Notes: generated by a model not told the origin, from the sequence alone. Counted from the first letter of the stretch, positions 47,301 to 58,763 are shown. The stretch is 64,000 bases of DNA from Ephydatia muelleri (GCA_013339895.1 JABACO010000001.1:12529735-12593734); one strand, 5' to 3'. Program-made: numbers and translations.

Positions 47301-50300
47301 TGTACCCCATGTATAATGTGCATAAATATGTACTCTACAAGTGTGTGTCTGTTGGCATGTGCCATGTGGCTCACTGTGTGCACACTCATCTATATTTCAT
47401 GCAGCGATTGCAGCTGGCGCTGGTGGCGGTTTGCTTGTGATCCTGTTGTTGTGTGTCTGCTGTGTACTGTATTATAGCTGCTTCAGACGTCGGGGCAAGA
47501 TGTCAATTTTGATGGTCACTCCAGAGAGCTCCCTGAATGCTCTTATCACTAACCAGGTGGGCGTTCTGTTGCACATACTGTAGGTTAAGGGAGAAAGGGT
47601 TGGTTTGCGCTTTGTCTTTTGATACATGTACATTCTGTTCATGCTGTAGAGTTCATGTATATAATCTACAAGAACGTGTATGTACCAAAGTGCAGTACAT
47701 AACACTGTGTGTTCACGTTCTTGTGCATTGTGTGCACAGTCAGGTATCAGTAGTCGTATACACAATGCACACACTCGATTATACTGGGTGTTCACAAAAG
47801 GAGGGCATTGAGGTTTTAACCTTTAATACCACTGTAGGTGTAAAGATACAATCAAAATAGTTTGAAACTAATATATTTTATACAATAATGTACCACAACT
47901 TTTAATTAATTGGAGGATTTATTGATTACAATTTTACGTCAATTAACATTATTTGGGTTTATTGAAACCAACAAATCGAACTTAAAACTTCTAAAAAGCA
48001 CTACACTTTGATTTCAAATTGGACTTTTTAGAACTCACTATTCCATAATTTTAATCAAATGGTGGCTCCTACTTCATTTCATACTGGTAGAGACAAGTTT
48101 TAACATTAGTTATATATTATATTTGAATTAAGCAGGACGTTACATTTTAATAATTTACTATTGCATCTGGTAACTTGAAATTATAAATCCTGTTCTACAA
48201 CGTAATCATATACTTACAGTACGGGTCATAATAAAAGTCACGTTCCGTCTTAGTGCTACGATCGTAGCACGAAGATATGGCTTCTTGTTTCGTTTAGTTC
48301 TGACTTCGTAGCATTCTTCAAATAAGATTAACACAACAGTTGTCGATCGCTAGACCTGTAATCTGACGTCATCGTTTAACCGCAGTTTAAATTATGTTTT
48401 AACGCTCGTTTAGTGCTACGATAATGGTCTACAGTGATTATGCGAAATTTCGGATATTGTTTTACCATCAGAAAGGGTACAAAGCTCCTACTATACACCA
48501 ACGACTAATATCGGAGGGTATTCCATGTACACGCGAAAACATCCACCGGTTCTAGCAGCGCTTCGAAGTTAGTGGTGGGATTCATCGAAACCCAGGATCA
48601 GGGCGTCCGTCGTCGATTACAACGAAAATCAAAGCGATGGTGGAGGAAGAAATGCAACGCGACAATGAAACCACCGCCACTCAATTGCAAAACTACTGGT
48701 GTCACGTGGCTATAAAATAAGTATTCGAACAGTTTTGCGTTGCAGATCATCGCTTGGATGGACGTTCCGTGGAAGTGCTTACTGTCAGTTAATCCGTGAT
48801 GTGAACAAGCAGAAAAGGTTTGCATGGGCATTAGCTCATCAGAACGACAGATTTGATGATGTCATCTGGAGTGAAGAAATTTCTTTCCTTAGTTCTTTAA
48901 GCGAAGTACGCAGCGTCATCGTTTTGGCGATATGTGTCAATGACACGTGGCAACAAAAAGAACCGGTTTAAACGGAGTTGCACAGTTCGCGGCCTTAGTT
49001 AACGCGTATGAAAGTGTCTAAAAGATCATCGTATTTTAGAAAACACTGCACAGTGCTACGATCGTAGAACTAAAACGGAACGTGACTTTTATTATGACCC
49101 GTACTGTATACATAATTATTAATTAGCTCTAACCTTTATCGTGAATAACTTTAAATAGTGGGCTTCATATTACATGTACACGTATATGAGGGTTTTGACA
49201 TAATTCTTTAACCACTCGGATTGATCTAAATCTACATGTACATGTAATTTAATTAATAGAATTTGCCTCATTACTGTAATGTATGTATAAAAAAAACTGT
49301 ATAGTGCTTAATTAATTTCAATCCTGAGTTATATTATTTTTGCCTTCATTTGTGAACACTCAATATACTCTCCTAGTAGTGCACTGAATGTAGCCAGCTA
49401 TTGATTACTGGGGAGTTACATAAAGAGTACCATATGTGTATAGTACTTATTTCGTATGTTATGAATTGTATCACAGAGAATACCCATATATGTACACAGA
49501 CAGTGTGCATTAAACATTTTACATACACGTTTAGTGTCAGGAACACGGCTTTGTACTTTTGATACACTGTATGACAAGATATCATTTTAACTTGCCTGTT
49601 GTTTGCTAATTTAGACAATAGTTTGTATATTGAGCATTAACTCTCAATTAAATATTGATCACTGCCCAGAAAATAGCATTTGATAAGAGCATTACATGTA
49701 TCTCATAACTTCAGTACTTAAGTGTGTTTTTTTTTTAAATTCTAATCTGCTTCTAGGTGGTTGCAGAGGATTCAATATGTGCAAATAAAGTTGTTAGTCA
49801 ACAGTACTTTGACACCTTAAGAATTAATAGTAAGTTGATGAGTGCAAACATTTTCATACTGGTAGCTGTAACTTGTATTTCATCTTGTATCCATGGGAAT
49901 GTTTAAGATTTCAGTTGCAGGTGCTCTTGTTCTGCTAATGTGCAATAATTGGAAGGATTAACATTTCTTCAAAATGCATTATACACTGTAGTTGGTGTTA
50001 CAAATTAAAACGAGCTCATTATGAAATTTTAATGTACAGTGTACTAGTGTAGATGCTAGAAAGTACACCACAGTAGTGTATGTTTCCCTTGAAACAACAA
50101 TGCAAGTCGCTAGGTGTTGTTCTTGGATTTACATGGCGTACTAATCCATTTGCAAGCCTCTTCGTCCTTGGGTCTCCTGTACGTATAAGGTTGTTCATAG
50201 GCTTACACTGTATCTCCCTAGATGCGTCTTTTAATATGAAATGAAACATTTAAATTTTCCAGAACTGAAATTATGGGGTCATTCATAGTCAAATGAAAAA

Positions 50301-50969
50301 GTCTCGTACATGCTCTTCGATTTGGCTGATGTTATGTTTTATGTGTTACCCTTACTATGATCAAAACATTAATTAATTATGTCGTGTGGTTCAGCAATTA
50401 TGGGTTACTAAACTTGTGACCTTTTGTATGACTATTTGGTCTTTGCACATCAGTTAGTATCTCTGACCTGGCTAGTCAGATAACCAAATTAATACTATTA
50501 ATAGATTTCACTATGGGCTATCTGTGCGTAATGATGAAATACTAGTGCAATTGAAAGTGAAAATACTATTAAGCAAAGTACCACGGCAAATTCTATTTCT
50601 CTTAAACTTCATTTTCCATTTTTAACACCCATAAGGCTATCTGAGAAAAACCAGAGTAGAATCTTTTTTAGTTTACACTGTGCTCAGTTCTGAACAACCC
50701 AAGGATCCCAAGTAACATGCTAATTCAAAAGGTGTGTGCCCTCATAGGGATTCAAAATTCATTGGTGCCAGTGTAATTGTAAACTGTACTGTGAAATCAA
50801 CAGCCCTAAGGCCTTTGTCATTTTAGAAGACCGACCTGTTCGGATCTATGCGCTGTTGCATCCAAATAATGTCGTTCTTTTGATGGACCAGCGCAGCCGT
50901 ATCTTTGTGCGTTGTGCTTTGTTTCTCTTTCAGGGGTTCCATCTACAACGCTAAGTGTACGTTATACAT
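43388..50969 (+). CDS. Ephrin-like single-pass membrane protein with cysteine-rich repeats, copy 2
   Basis: Exons: 43388-43506 (signal peptide SLVALLLVSLAAPVVC, then RNVSWTVSGVSVYR), 43575-43653, 44020-44197, 45339-45425, 45708-45812, 45913-45948, 46367-46438, 47039-47083, 47405-47556, 49757-49829 and probably 50934-50969. Every junction has GT-AG and all phases join (2, 0, then 1 throughout, 0 after the membrane exon, 1). The first four exons give an ephrin ectodomain: IGDTLVLQCP, VQQYDACD, LSYCLGSP, FRSGRTYYLAS and GGECPQGLKMVVYIP, with the four core cysteines of ephrins. Cysteine-rich repeats (CSRCDSTTLPSRCLEC, VCTACANGL), a Ser/Thr stalk, a membrane helix (GGGLLVILLLCVCCVLYY) and a basic tail (SCFRRRGKMS) follow. 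Ephrins bind Eph receptor kinases at cell contacts; the cysteine-rich insert before the membrane is unlike standard ephrins. The end of the 45913 exon and the 3' end are uncertain. Confidence 0.7.
44336..44371. repeat. (GT)n microsatellite in an ephrin-like intron
   Basis: About 18 GT units lie in the intron between the third and fourth exons of ephrin-like copy 2. Confidence 0.85.
45000..45167. mobile_element. Short inverted-repeat element (MITE-like), copy 2
   Basis: Matches the element at 110-259, with the same inverted ends (cggcatacacggggcgact) and centre, and an extra atggacaaatgtt-like stretch in the loop. It sits in the intron before exon 45339-45425, exactly as in copy 1. Confidence 0.7.
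47784..49362. mobile_element. GGGTGTTC-type DNA element in an ephrin-like intron
   Basis: The left end ctgggtgttcacaaaaggag and the right end tgccttcatttgtgaacact are inverted copies with few changes. The AT-rich interior encodes nothing of its own but was invaded by the Tc1/mariner relic at 48222-49101. The insertion is absent from copy 1 of the gene, so it followed the gene duplication. Related ends occur at 26899 and 62132. Superfamily not assigned. Confidence 0.55.
48222..49101 (+). mobile_element. Tc1/mariner-type relic (880 bp)
   Basis: The ends cgggtcataataaaagtcac and complement are flanked by TA (48220-48221 and 49102-49103). From ATG 48424 a transposase N-terminus reads YAKFRILFYHQKGYKAPTIH and SGGIHRNPGSGRPSSITTK, the paired helix-turn-helix and GRPS linker typical of Tc1. 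There is a TAG at codon 43. After a frame change near 48700 it continues RGYKISIRTVLRCRSSLGWT, QKRFAWALAHQNDRFDDVIW and SEE, where the family has the catalytic Asp in a WSDE-like motif. The rest of the DDE domain is deleted. It is dead but retains its ends. Confidence 0.8.
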
Positions 50970-51100
50970 GTAAGTATAAATACCTGCATACTCCATCGGT
51001 GCATGTAGTGTTATGCTAACTACTAGTACTGTGTGTTCTTATGTCGGTAAAGAGGGTCAGTAGCTGGAAATCTGTTGTAATCCACTGAAGCGTCACAGCA
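49840..51100. other. 3' region of ephrin-like copy 2
   Basis: Similarity to copy 1 runs to about 50050. The only further coding sign is the small exon candidate 50934-50969 (VPSTTLSVRY), with AG and gtaagt borders in matching phase. Otherwise nothing was recognised. Confidence 0.4.
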
Positions 51101-51117
51101 AGATCATCTTCCATGGT

Positions 51118-51363
51118 TTGCAAAAAGAAATGGCTGCAAATCATGTATCCCTTTTATTTCAACCCGGCAAAAAGATTTGTGCAGCTTGCCGAATACATTT
51201 GCATATGCTTTATAAGGAGGATCAAACGAAACCAACTGCTAGTAGCATAGTTGACAAAGCTGATGCTGAAGCAGATCATACAATACATGTATATAGCGGG
51301 GTGTCCAATGAAAAATGTTCCAGTTCATCTAGAGAGGAAGGTCAATTATACACATCTGCATAG
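51118..51363 (+). CDS. Unrecognised short reading frame
   Basis: A frame of about 80 codons, possibly the end of a longer gene, contains LLFQPGKKICAACRIHLHML, a CxxC pair, followed by an acidic, Ser-rich tail. Its frame does not join the preceding ephrin-like exon in phase. It stops two bases before a large palindrome. No family is recognised; it could be chance. Confidence 0.25.
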   Translation: MQKEMAANHVSLLFQPGKKICAACRIHLHMLYKEDQTKPTASSIVDKADAEADHTIHVYSGVSNEKCSSSSREEGQLYTSA

Positions 51364-51364
51364 G

Positions 51365-51463
51365 GTTCCACTGCGCCACAGCATTTAAAACGCAGTGCAG
51401 AGTCTGCATACCCACCCTATGCAGACTCTGCACTGCGTTTTAAATGCTGTGGCGCAGTGGAAC
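51365..51463. repeat. Perfect inverted repeat, 46-bp arms and 7-nt spacer
   Basis: The left arm 51365-51410 (starting gttccactgcgccacagcat) and right arm 51418-51463 are exact complements around cccaccc. No related copy was noticed in the window, so it may be a small fold-back element or a template-switch product. Confidence 0.9.
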
Positions 51464-52350
51464 TAACTGTAACTCCGAAATCAATCCATGTTTTTAATAT
51501 GAATAAAACTGCTTGTTAATACACATGTACAAGCACGCATCGTTGTATCAAAACATATAGGAATCGAGTACATGTATCACATGAAACATGTGCAGCAGCA
51601 TTGCGTAGTGTGGGGGCAACGTTTGGCAAAGGCTAAAGCAAAACGTATAATGTGTCAGTGCAAAACAATTTCAGAATAGCTGCAGACAGCCAGCCTTTGG
51701 TGACATTAGTTGTAATGACCAACACATACATGTACATCCAGAAAGCATGAGTATGTGTTGCAAGCTGGCGTTGTGCAGAGGTGTTTTTAAAGACAATGCA
51801 AATACATTATGTTCACTTGTTTTATTGATTACTTGTACACGTCTACATCTATGTGGGATCGTTTCCGTGAAAATTTCACTCACTCCTCACACACTCATTC
51901 CCTTGTTTGCTCGCTTGCTCACTCACACACTCACACTCAGGTGTATTAAGACTGGCTACACTTGAAATGTTTAAATGGCTGCCAAAGGAAGTGTTTATTC
52001 TTACACGGACGTTACCACTCGATCATAATGTTCAATACATTTTTTATTAATAACAGCTTTTTAACTGTATGATTATATAATGTCGTTTCTATGGTAACGA
52101 TTACGCGCGGCGAAATAATTGAATTGAATGTTAGAATTGAAACCCAGATGGCTAAAATTCTGCAGTTCTTCTAATTCAAGAATAACCATACTTAATCACT
52201 ATAGTAGGCAATTTAATCCGTATTTTGAAATGCTTAGAGCGCTTGCAGGCAAACATTGATACAACTTCCGCATACAAAGTGAAGTTTCATTTATCCTATA
52301 CTGGCATTAGTTAGACCAGTAGCAAGTAGATACTATACGACGTTTTTAGT
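51464..52350. other. Gene-free stretch
   Basis: A lone gggatcgtttccgtgaaaat at about 51854 resembles a GGGACAG-family end without a partner. Actcactcacac repeats lie at 51885-51940. No gene. Confidence 0.45.
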
Positions 52351-52353
52351 CCA

Positions 52354-52788
52354 TTGAAACGAGATTTAGCCGCCCGGGTTTGCCAAAACGTTAAGAAGCG
52401 CACGCCCCATATTACGGAGCGCAATGCAATAAACGGTGATGGTTGCTACACTGTACAAAGAAACATAGCTATAACAAGCATCCTTAAGGAAATGCAACCG
52501 GCACCGGTTGATCAACTAGTTACTTTAAGCTTCCGTACAGAACATATATATTCCATTATGATACCATCGAGTAGTGGGGTGGCATTTCAACCGAAAGCGC
52601 CACCCCCATTTTATCACTACTGTGTGAATGTGACTTCCTTTTCTCAGCTTGGTCAGCAAGAATGTGCCGGCATATATAATATAATATATGTAACTAGTTT
52701 TCCAGTACTTACCAAATTAAAGTGGCACCATCAGACCTTTAACCATTCCACAGCCGAGATGGAACCTAAGCTGCTCATGATCAAATGA
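52354..52788 (+). CDS. Hypothetical protein, 144 codons
   Basis: The frame starts KRDLAARVCQNVKKRTPHI and ends EMEPKLLMIK. It has no signal peptide, membrane segment or recognisable motif. It is longer than most chance frames in this AT-rich DNA and lies just before a DNA element. It may be a real single exon or chance. Confidence 0.25.
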   Translation: MKRDLAARVCQNVKKRTPHITERNAINGDGCYTVQRNIAITSILKEMQPAPVDQLVTLSFRTEHIYSIMIPSSSGVAFQPKAPPPFYHYCVNVTSFSQLGQQECAGIYNIIYVTSFPVLTKLKWHHQTFNHSTAEMEPKLLMIK

Positions 52789-52836
52789 TCTGTGAATGAT
52801 GTCATTTAACTATACACAGCCGCATTATTAATGGTT

Positions 52837-53984
52837 GCCGGTGTAGCAGGATACCCCCCTAAAAATTGTCCGGCCGGACAACGTATCCTAGGCTACGTTG
52901 TCCGCCGGAAAACGTAGCCTAGGATACGTTGTCCCCCCTAGGACAATTATTCCTAGGATTATCGGTCCGCATTAGGATTTGCTGTCCCCCTTCGTTTTAC
53001 AAGCAACGCTTAACCAAAATAGCCCATTCGATAGTATATTAGTGCATGCTGTTGCGCTCTCCTTAAATTTTAGAGTTGATCACTTTGGCCAACATTCACA
53101 GTACAGTACATGTATATGTGTATACATGTACATTTATATTGGTATACTATAACTACCCAATACTGGCTGATAATTTCTCCAGATATCCAGAACTACTTTA
53201 ACGACTTCAATGCTAACGGACAAACCCAATATTTATTCGATGTAGGAATTATAGCTACTCTGTTTTAATATAGTGCAGAACATTATGGATACATGGCTTC
53301 CTAAACAAAACAAGTCGCACATGGACTGATTGGCTGTCTCAGTGAAATTATTGACCAAAGAGTTAGGTACCCACCAAAATCAGTCAAATAACATTGTCTA
53401 AAACGCTGCCACTATTGTTGTACTGGACTCCCTTAACTTTAGACACTAAATCTACCTTCATTAATGAATCACAAATTCTAGTGTGTGGTGTCAAATGCTC
53501 TCAACAGGCCTGAATTGCATGTCATGTCGGCCGTATTGCTTTTGAGATAGAGCAAGCCTTCCTTCATCACGAAACTGTGTGCCCTTCTGTGAATCGCCCG
53601 CTTTTCCGATTTACTAGCATCCACCCGATACTCACCGTGTTTCAGATAAAAATCTCGTTGTAGAGTGGTACTTCCTGATCTTCATCGTTCATTCTTTAGA
53701 ACCAATGGAACAATTTTGTCACACGCTTCCGACGTTGACTGCGTTTGAGAACACGTGGCGAATTAAAAAAAATTGTAGATGTTATACGGTATACTGTGCC
53801 TGAAATCCAGACGCGCGAGCTCTAAGTGCACGTGTATATGTAAGTAACACATGCATCCGAACGGTCAACCAGAAGTTGCAAGGGGGGACAAGTTATCCTA
53901 AAGGCGGGCAACGTATACTAGGATATAGGGTGTCCATAGGGGGACAGCCTATCCGGCAGGACAAGCTATCCTGTTACACCGGCC
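52837..53984. mobile_element. Non-autonomous element with gccggtgta ends and repeated ggacaacgtatcctagg boxes
   Basis: The left end gccggtgtagcaggata pairs with the right end tatcctgttacaccggc. Next to each end lie several direct and inverted copies of a box like acaacgtatcctaggctacg (52860-52940 and 53880-53970). The interior (53000-53860) has no gene. The design is that of a cut-and-paste element with clustered subterminal repeats; the family is not assigned. Confidence 0.55.
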
Positions 53985-54612
53985 GAATTTTAATCAAACT
54001 GAGCATGTCGGGATTGTCGGGCTCCCTATTCTCAAGCAGCGCCTTTGTTATCCCTTCGTCCTGCATACAAATTTAAATACCGTAATTTGGCCGTATAACA
54101 ACCTCATTTCCAATCCATGTAGTTTAATATCCCGAACAACAACTGTCGCGGATATTTACCACACTGCTGCGAAGGATTACTACATGTAGGTCACTAAGGC
54201 GTCTTTGCGGGCTTGCGCTCGCCGATGGGTATACAACAATAGAGGTACAGCCTAAACTGACGCAGCCACAAACACTAAACAAACATCACGAACTCGTAAC
54301 CAGGATATGCATTGCGCAGGAAAACATAGTAATCCGTTAAGGTACATGGACATCCGGCACTCCCACAACAATAATGGGATACACAACAACTATGCAATGA
54401 TAACAATTCATATTAGCTCGAAATCTGGATTCACACTGCACGGTTATACACATGAAGTCACTGGGTGATCCCACGAACCCTATAATAGTGACACGCATTG
54501 GCTTTTGACCTCGTCTATGCGTAACGGATAACCAAACGGCTAATATATTTTTTATTACCTCGCTTCTGGTACTATAAAAAACTGACGCATTGCACATATA
54601 ACTATCTGAAGT

Positions 54613-56345
54613 ATGGCGAAGGAACTGTTGGTCTGTCTAGTCGCAGTGTCTTTACAGCTACCTATTATTTTTACGAGTAAGTTGACTGTGCTGTGCATGT
54701 ACGGCGGATCGGTCTGCGAAAACATAGAAACTCGTGCATGACTCCTGTTTGCTCTGAAATGCTCGGCTGCAGTAACAGTATATACAGTATTATACTGACA
54801 ATAGGCATCCAATCCTTTCGTCTAACAGCTTTCAATGCTTTTGGCATTATGTTTTAACCTAAAGCCTGAAGGCTGTTTAATAGCGATGCCAGCATCAAAT
54901 AAATGGCAAAGAAATTCATTGTGGGTTAATGAAAAGGAGTGGAGCTTTCGTGGATTCCTTTTTGTACAAAAGCAGCGACTCATTATACAGCAAATCTTTT
55001 CCACCTTGAATTAAGTTGACAATTGAGTTTATTCAAAATTTATAACCACATCAAAAGGTCAAACTAGATATGGCAATACTTACGAAGGCAGGCATAAATT
55101 AGTAGTAAGCCGATCAACATTATCGCATGAAGTACGAGTGCAGTAATGCTGATTAATTAAGATGGACTACCGGACTTGTGCTTATTTGTAAAAACTTAAT
55201 TATTTACAGTATAGACTACGGTGCTTTTAAAGGAGGTAAACGTAATGTAAAGCCTTAAATGGATTCAACTTAAATAGTATCTTTTCACTGATCTGTGCCT
55301 ATTTATTTTGTTCCATGGTCTTAAAAAAGAAATGAGGTGAGGGAATATGCCACATTTGGGTGCAATGTGATCTTATTAATTGGTTATGGTTGCTTTTGTT
55401 GTGTGTCCTTGCATGTTTGTATCATTGAACTCGTTTTTTGTATGGCAAGCCAATACATTATTTGACAATGCATGCACACACAAATGGCACTAAAGAAGAT
55501 TAGATCTACTCAAACATTTAAGTATTCTTAATTTAGGCAATTAATCAAACAGCAATGGCATTCACAATAGCTCATTGGCTATGCTATTGGAGAGCTACAG
55601 TAACATGTGAATCAAGCGGGATGCAAATGTTTTTCCCTAGATCCAGTGACAAGATCTAGCTCTGGAACATTCAACAGCGTCTCTGGAACATCCAGCAGCG
55701 GCTCTGGAACATTCGGCAGTGGCTCTGGAACATCTACCAGTGACTTGGAATTTGAAGATCTGAACATAAGCCAAGAAATATTCAATTATGCAGTCACTTC
55801 AAATGATTATCTACAACCTCATGATGCCCAATACACAGCATTAATTGCTGGCATTCCGCAATCAGGTATCACCACCAAAAGAGAATTGGCCATGTTTTAT
55901 TCACAAATTGTACATGAATCTGGTGGTCTTACAGCACTATCTGAAGTGGCCTGTGCTAACAATGGTTGTCCAGGATATTATGATTGGTTGAATGGGCATC
56001 AATTTTTTGGGCGAGGATACATTTAGTTGACATGGAGTTACAATTATAGAGCTGCTTCACTTGCTCTTTACGGTGATGAGAATGTACTCCTCAATGACCC
56101 AGAATTAGTGGCAAATGATCAAAATGTAGCTTGGAATGTTACTTTCTGGGACTGGAAAGCTAATGTCCATGATGTTCCTGGCATACAAGATGGTCAATTT
56201 GGCTCATCCACGAAAGCAATTAATGGCCCCCCTAGAATGTTCAGCACCCAGCAATCCAGCAGCTCTAGCTCGGTTTGCTCTCTACCAGAGGATATTTACC
56301 ATTTTTGGTATTGGTGGATCTCCTAATCCTGCAGGTTGTGCCTAA
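54613..56345 (+). pseudogene. GH19 chitinase-like secreted protein, two lesions
   Basis: Exon 1 (54613-54676) encodes a signal peptide (AKELLVCLVAVSLQLPIIF) and ends at gtaagt in phase 1. Exon 2 starts at 55641 after ccctag in the matching phase. It begins with a Ser/Gly/Thr linker, then the glycoside hydrolase 19 domain: AMFYSQIVHESGGLTALSEV (catalytic Glu of HESGG), FFGRGYI, LTWSYNYRAASLALYG, VAWNVTFWDW and ALARFALYQRIF, then SPNPAGCA. GH19 enzymes cut chitin and are best known from plants and bacteria, with scattered animal examples. A TAG at 56024-56026 stands where the family has Gln in GRGYIQLTW. A run of six C at 56227-56232 (five expected) shifts the frame. Stop codon at 56343-56345, with an ATTAAA at about 56385 as possible poly(A) signal. 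This is a recent pseudogene or a sequence with errors. Confidence 0.75.
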
Positions 56346-56399
56346 ATGATCCTAATGTATTTAAGCCAATGTATGATTGTTTGATATTAAATGAACATT

Positions 56400-57096
56400 T
56401 GTATAGTACATTATTCTTCATGAAACGATGCAGACATCAGTGAGTTTGCAAAGCATAGATGATAACATCTCAAGATGCACACTGTAAATCAGCTTTGGTC
56501 ATGCAAAGATGCAGAGATTGACAGGGCGATGCAAATGTACTCCTTAATGATGTCACGACCTTATTCTACATTGACAGCCACTCGTTATATGAGGCCACAG
56601 GCCCATTTCCTATTCCATATCTGCTTCCTTGCGGGATGTTGTCTGCTGTTTGCAAGGTAGCAAAGGTGTTGTCCATTTATCTTTCTGGAGCGACTTTAAC
56701 AACCCGATCAAAGAACAGACCACATGAATTATCATCTCCCCCCCATTATGAAGACTCCAGATGGGAATTTTAAAAGCATTTTTTAATGCTGCTGATGTAA
56801 AAGCTTCTTACTGCGGCAAAAAAGGCTTCAAATCATACTCTTGCTCTAGCTTATGAAAACAGGTACAAGTGGACTTCCAGGTTTTAATAATCTGACAGTT
56901 GGTTGCTGGATTCTAAGTTAATAATTATCACCTACAGTTACAATACTCTCCTTACTAAGCAGGTTTGATGCATAGAGTAGAACAAGCCTACTTACATGTA
57001 TTTCATCATAGAGCTAGCTGACAAGTGGTGGTTTCAGTATTCTTTTGAAACACTCCGTTGAACCGATCAATTGAGGGAAGGATAAAAGAAAGAATA
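56400..57096. other. Gene-free stretch
   Basis: No supported gene. Short frames without recognisable domains. Confidence 0.4.
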
Positions 57097-57523
57097 CTAT
57101 ACGTTAAAATTTTTTATTTCCCCCAGCACTTTAGCTTCTTGCTCATCACAATACAGACAATATGAATTCAACCCATTATATACTGGGAGAGGTATCAGTC
57201 CAAAATCTAAGGATACATAGCCATCTAGTATAGGGCAGTGTTTAAGAATAAACTGTGGTTCAGTTGAGAAAAGAGTACACCACAGATCACAGAATTCTTG
57301 TTTCCTTTTACTGCTATTGATAAAACACATCATGATCAATAAATAGTTGATCAATTTAATATCAATTAGAAGTACTTTCAGACCTGCTTTCACAGTAAGT
57401 TCAGCTAAGTGGCTAATGCAACCAACATTATAATAATGTGGACGTTCATTTTTTATTAGTTCTTGCACACTGAACCTTGCCCGCTTCATTATGTTGGTGG
57501 TATCAGACATAAAGGCAATAGCC
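57097..57523 (-). mobile_element. hAT-type transposase fragment
   Basis: It reads KAIAFMSDTTNIMKRARFSV, QELIKNERPHYYNVGCISHL, AELTVKAGLKVLL, then SSKRKQEFCDLWCTLFST and QFILKHCP. This matches the middle of ZNF862/DUF4371-like hAT transposases: first catalytic Asp in SDTTN, the C-H pair of GCISHL, then the region leading to the usual TRWLS, which is lost. Neither terminus of the element is seen. It abuts LINE fragment G, whose frame runs the other way from about 57530. Confidence 0.7.
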
Positions 57524-57529
57524 TTGGAT

Positions 57530-58763
57530 GTTGTACTTCCTTGGGTGAAGTTGTGTATTGGTGAACATCCATTTCTGTGGCACACATTGGGTCTATTAAT
57601 TGACATCAGAGCTTGGAGTTCAGTATGGAGACTCACTTTGGCCATTACTTGTTTTGCCTTTTGCTGCGCAAGGTGATAAACGCTATTGCATCAGACAGCC
57701 CAAACACTACTCTGCTTTAAACCAATAGTGCATGGGTGATCGTGTTTTAGCACGGCCACTCTTCATAGTTAGTAATGTTATTAACATTGTTTGTGATACG
57801 GGTCGTTCCGTGGGTCTTCATCTCAATCTAAGTTATTCAGTAGATGCCATGATTTCTACCAGAGATGAAGTCTTCTAACTCTCCCAATCTTGATCTCCTA
57901 TTGTATCCTCTAAACACTCTGCAGTTTCAAACCTATTAACAGTACTTAACAAGGTTGCTATGCAGGATCCACATATAGCTCTAATGCTGCTGCAAATGTG
58001 TGGTGGCTTCGGTAAGATATCTCACATACCTCACACCATGCCTCCATCATTTGCAACAGATGAACAAGTGTTGCACCAGAATGTTATAAACTGTCTATCA
58101 GAGTGTCTTGCAATTGAGATGCCACCCAAGGCCAAAGAACAAGCTCAGCTAAGCCTTCAACATGGTGGGCTGGTCATTAATCACTTACCTACCACTATTC
58201 TGACTTCAGCATACATTGCCTCTCCGCAGTTTGATTAATGAGGTTATTGACCACCCACATCAACAGCAACAGAAGCTGCAAATCTCTATCAGCTCTTCAA
58301 TAACAGTTCTGACACTGACAAAAGCAAGACATCTGTCTGTTTCCTCTCCACACTCATTATTGTGGTTGCTGGTAACCTCATCTCCAGGCCTAGAAATCCA
58401 GATGGCCATCAATCAGTGGCTAGCAATGGACGCATCGTCTGGACCCAGATGTGCAATATGTCCCCATATCATGCTTGACCCCCTTAGCCATCATTCTTTC
58501 ATGTACAGTGGTCTCTCCAATTGTTTCAACCCATATTATTGAAGCGGGTATCCCAGTAGGGTTAGCTGCCATCTCAGCAGAAGTTAGGAAACATGACCAA
58601 AAGTGTAGTGAGCTTAGCTGGGTATGTATCCTACTGGCATTCAGAGCATGGGCTAAACAAACCTTTTCATGTTTGGCCATCAGGCTAGCTTTTTGTACAA
58701 ATTATATGTGCCAATCATGCACTAATTTAACATATAGATATAAGTTCTAAAAAAAAAAAAATT
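57530..58763 (+). mobile_element. LINE fragment G with 3' poly(A)
   Basis: It starts within the RT palm (VLPWVKLCIGEHPFLWHTLG). It continues with DPHIALMLLQMCGGFGKISH, LSLQHGGLVINHLPTTILTS, LLWLLVTSSPGLEIQMA, INQWLAMDASSGPRCAICP and the CCHC region (MLDPLSHHSF), then the C-terminal nuclease remnant (ISAEVRKHDQKCSELSWVC, RAWAKQTFSCLAIRLA). Translation ends near 58750 and a poly(A) run of about 13 follows, marking a true 3' end. Several frame changes are present. The 5' truncation is typical of LINE copies. Confidence 0.75.
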
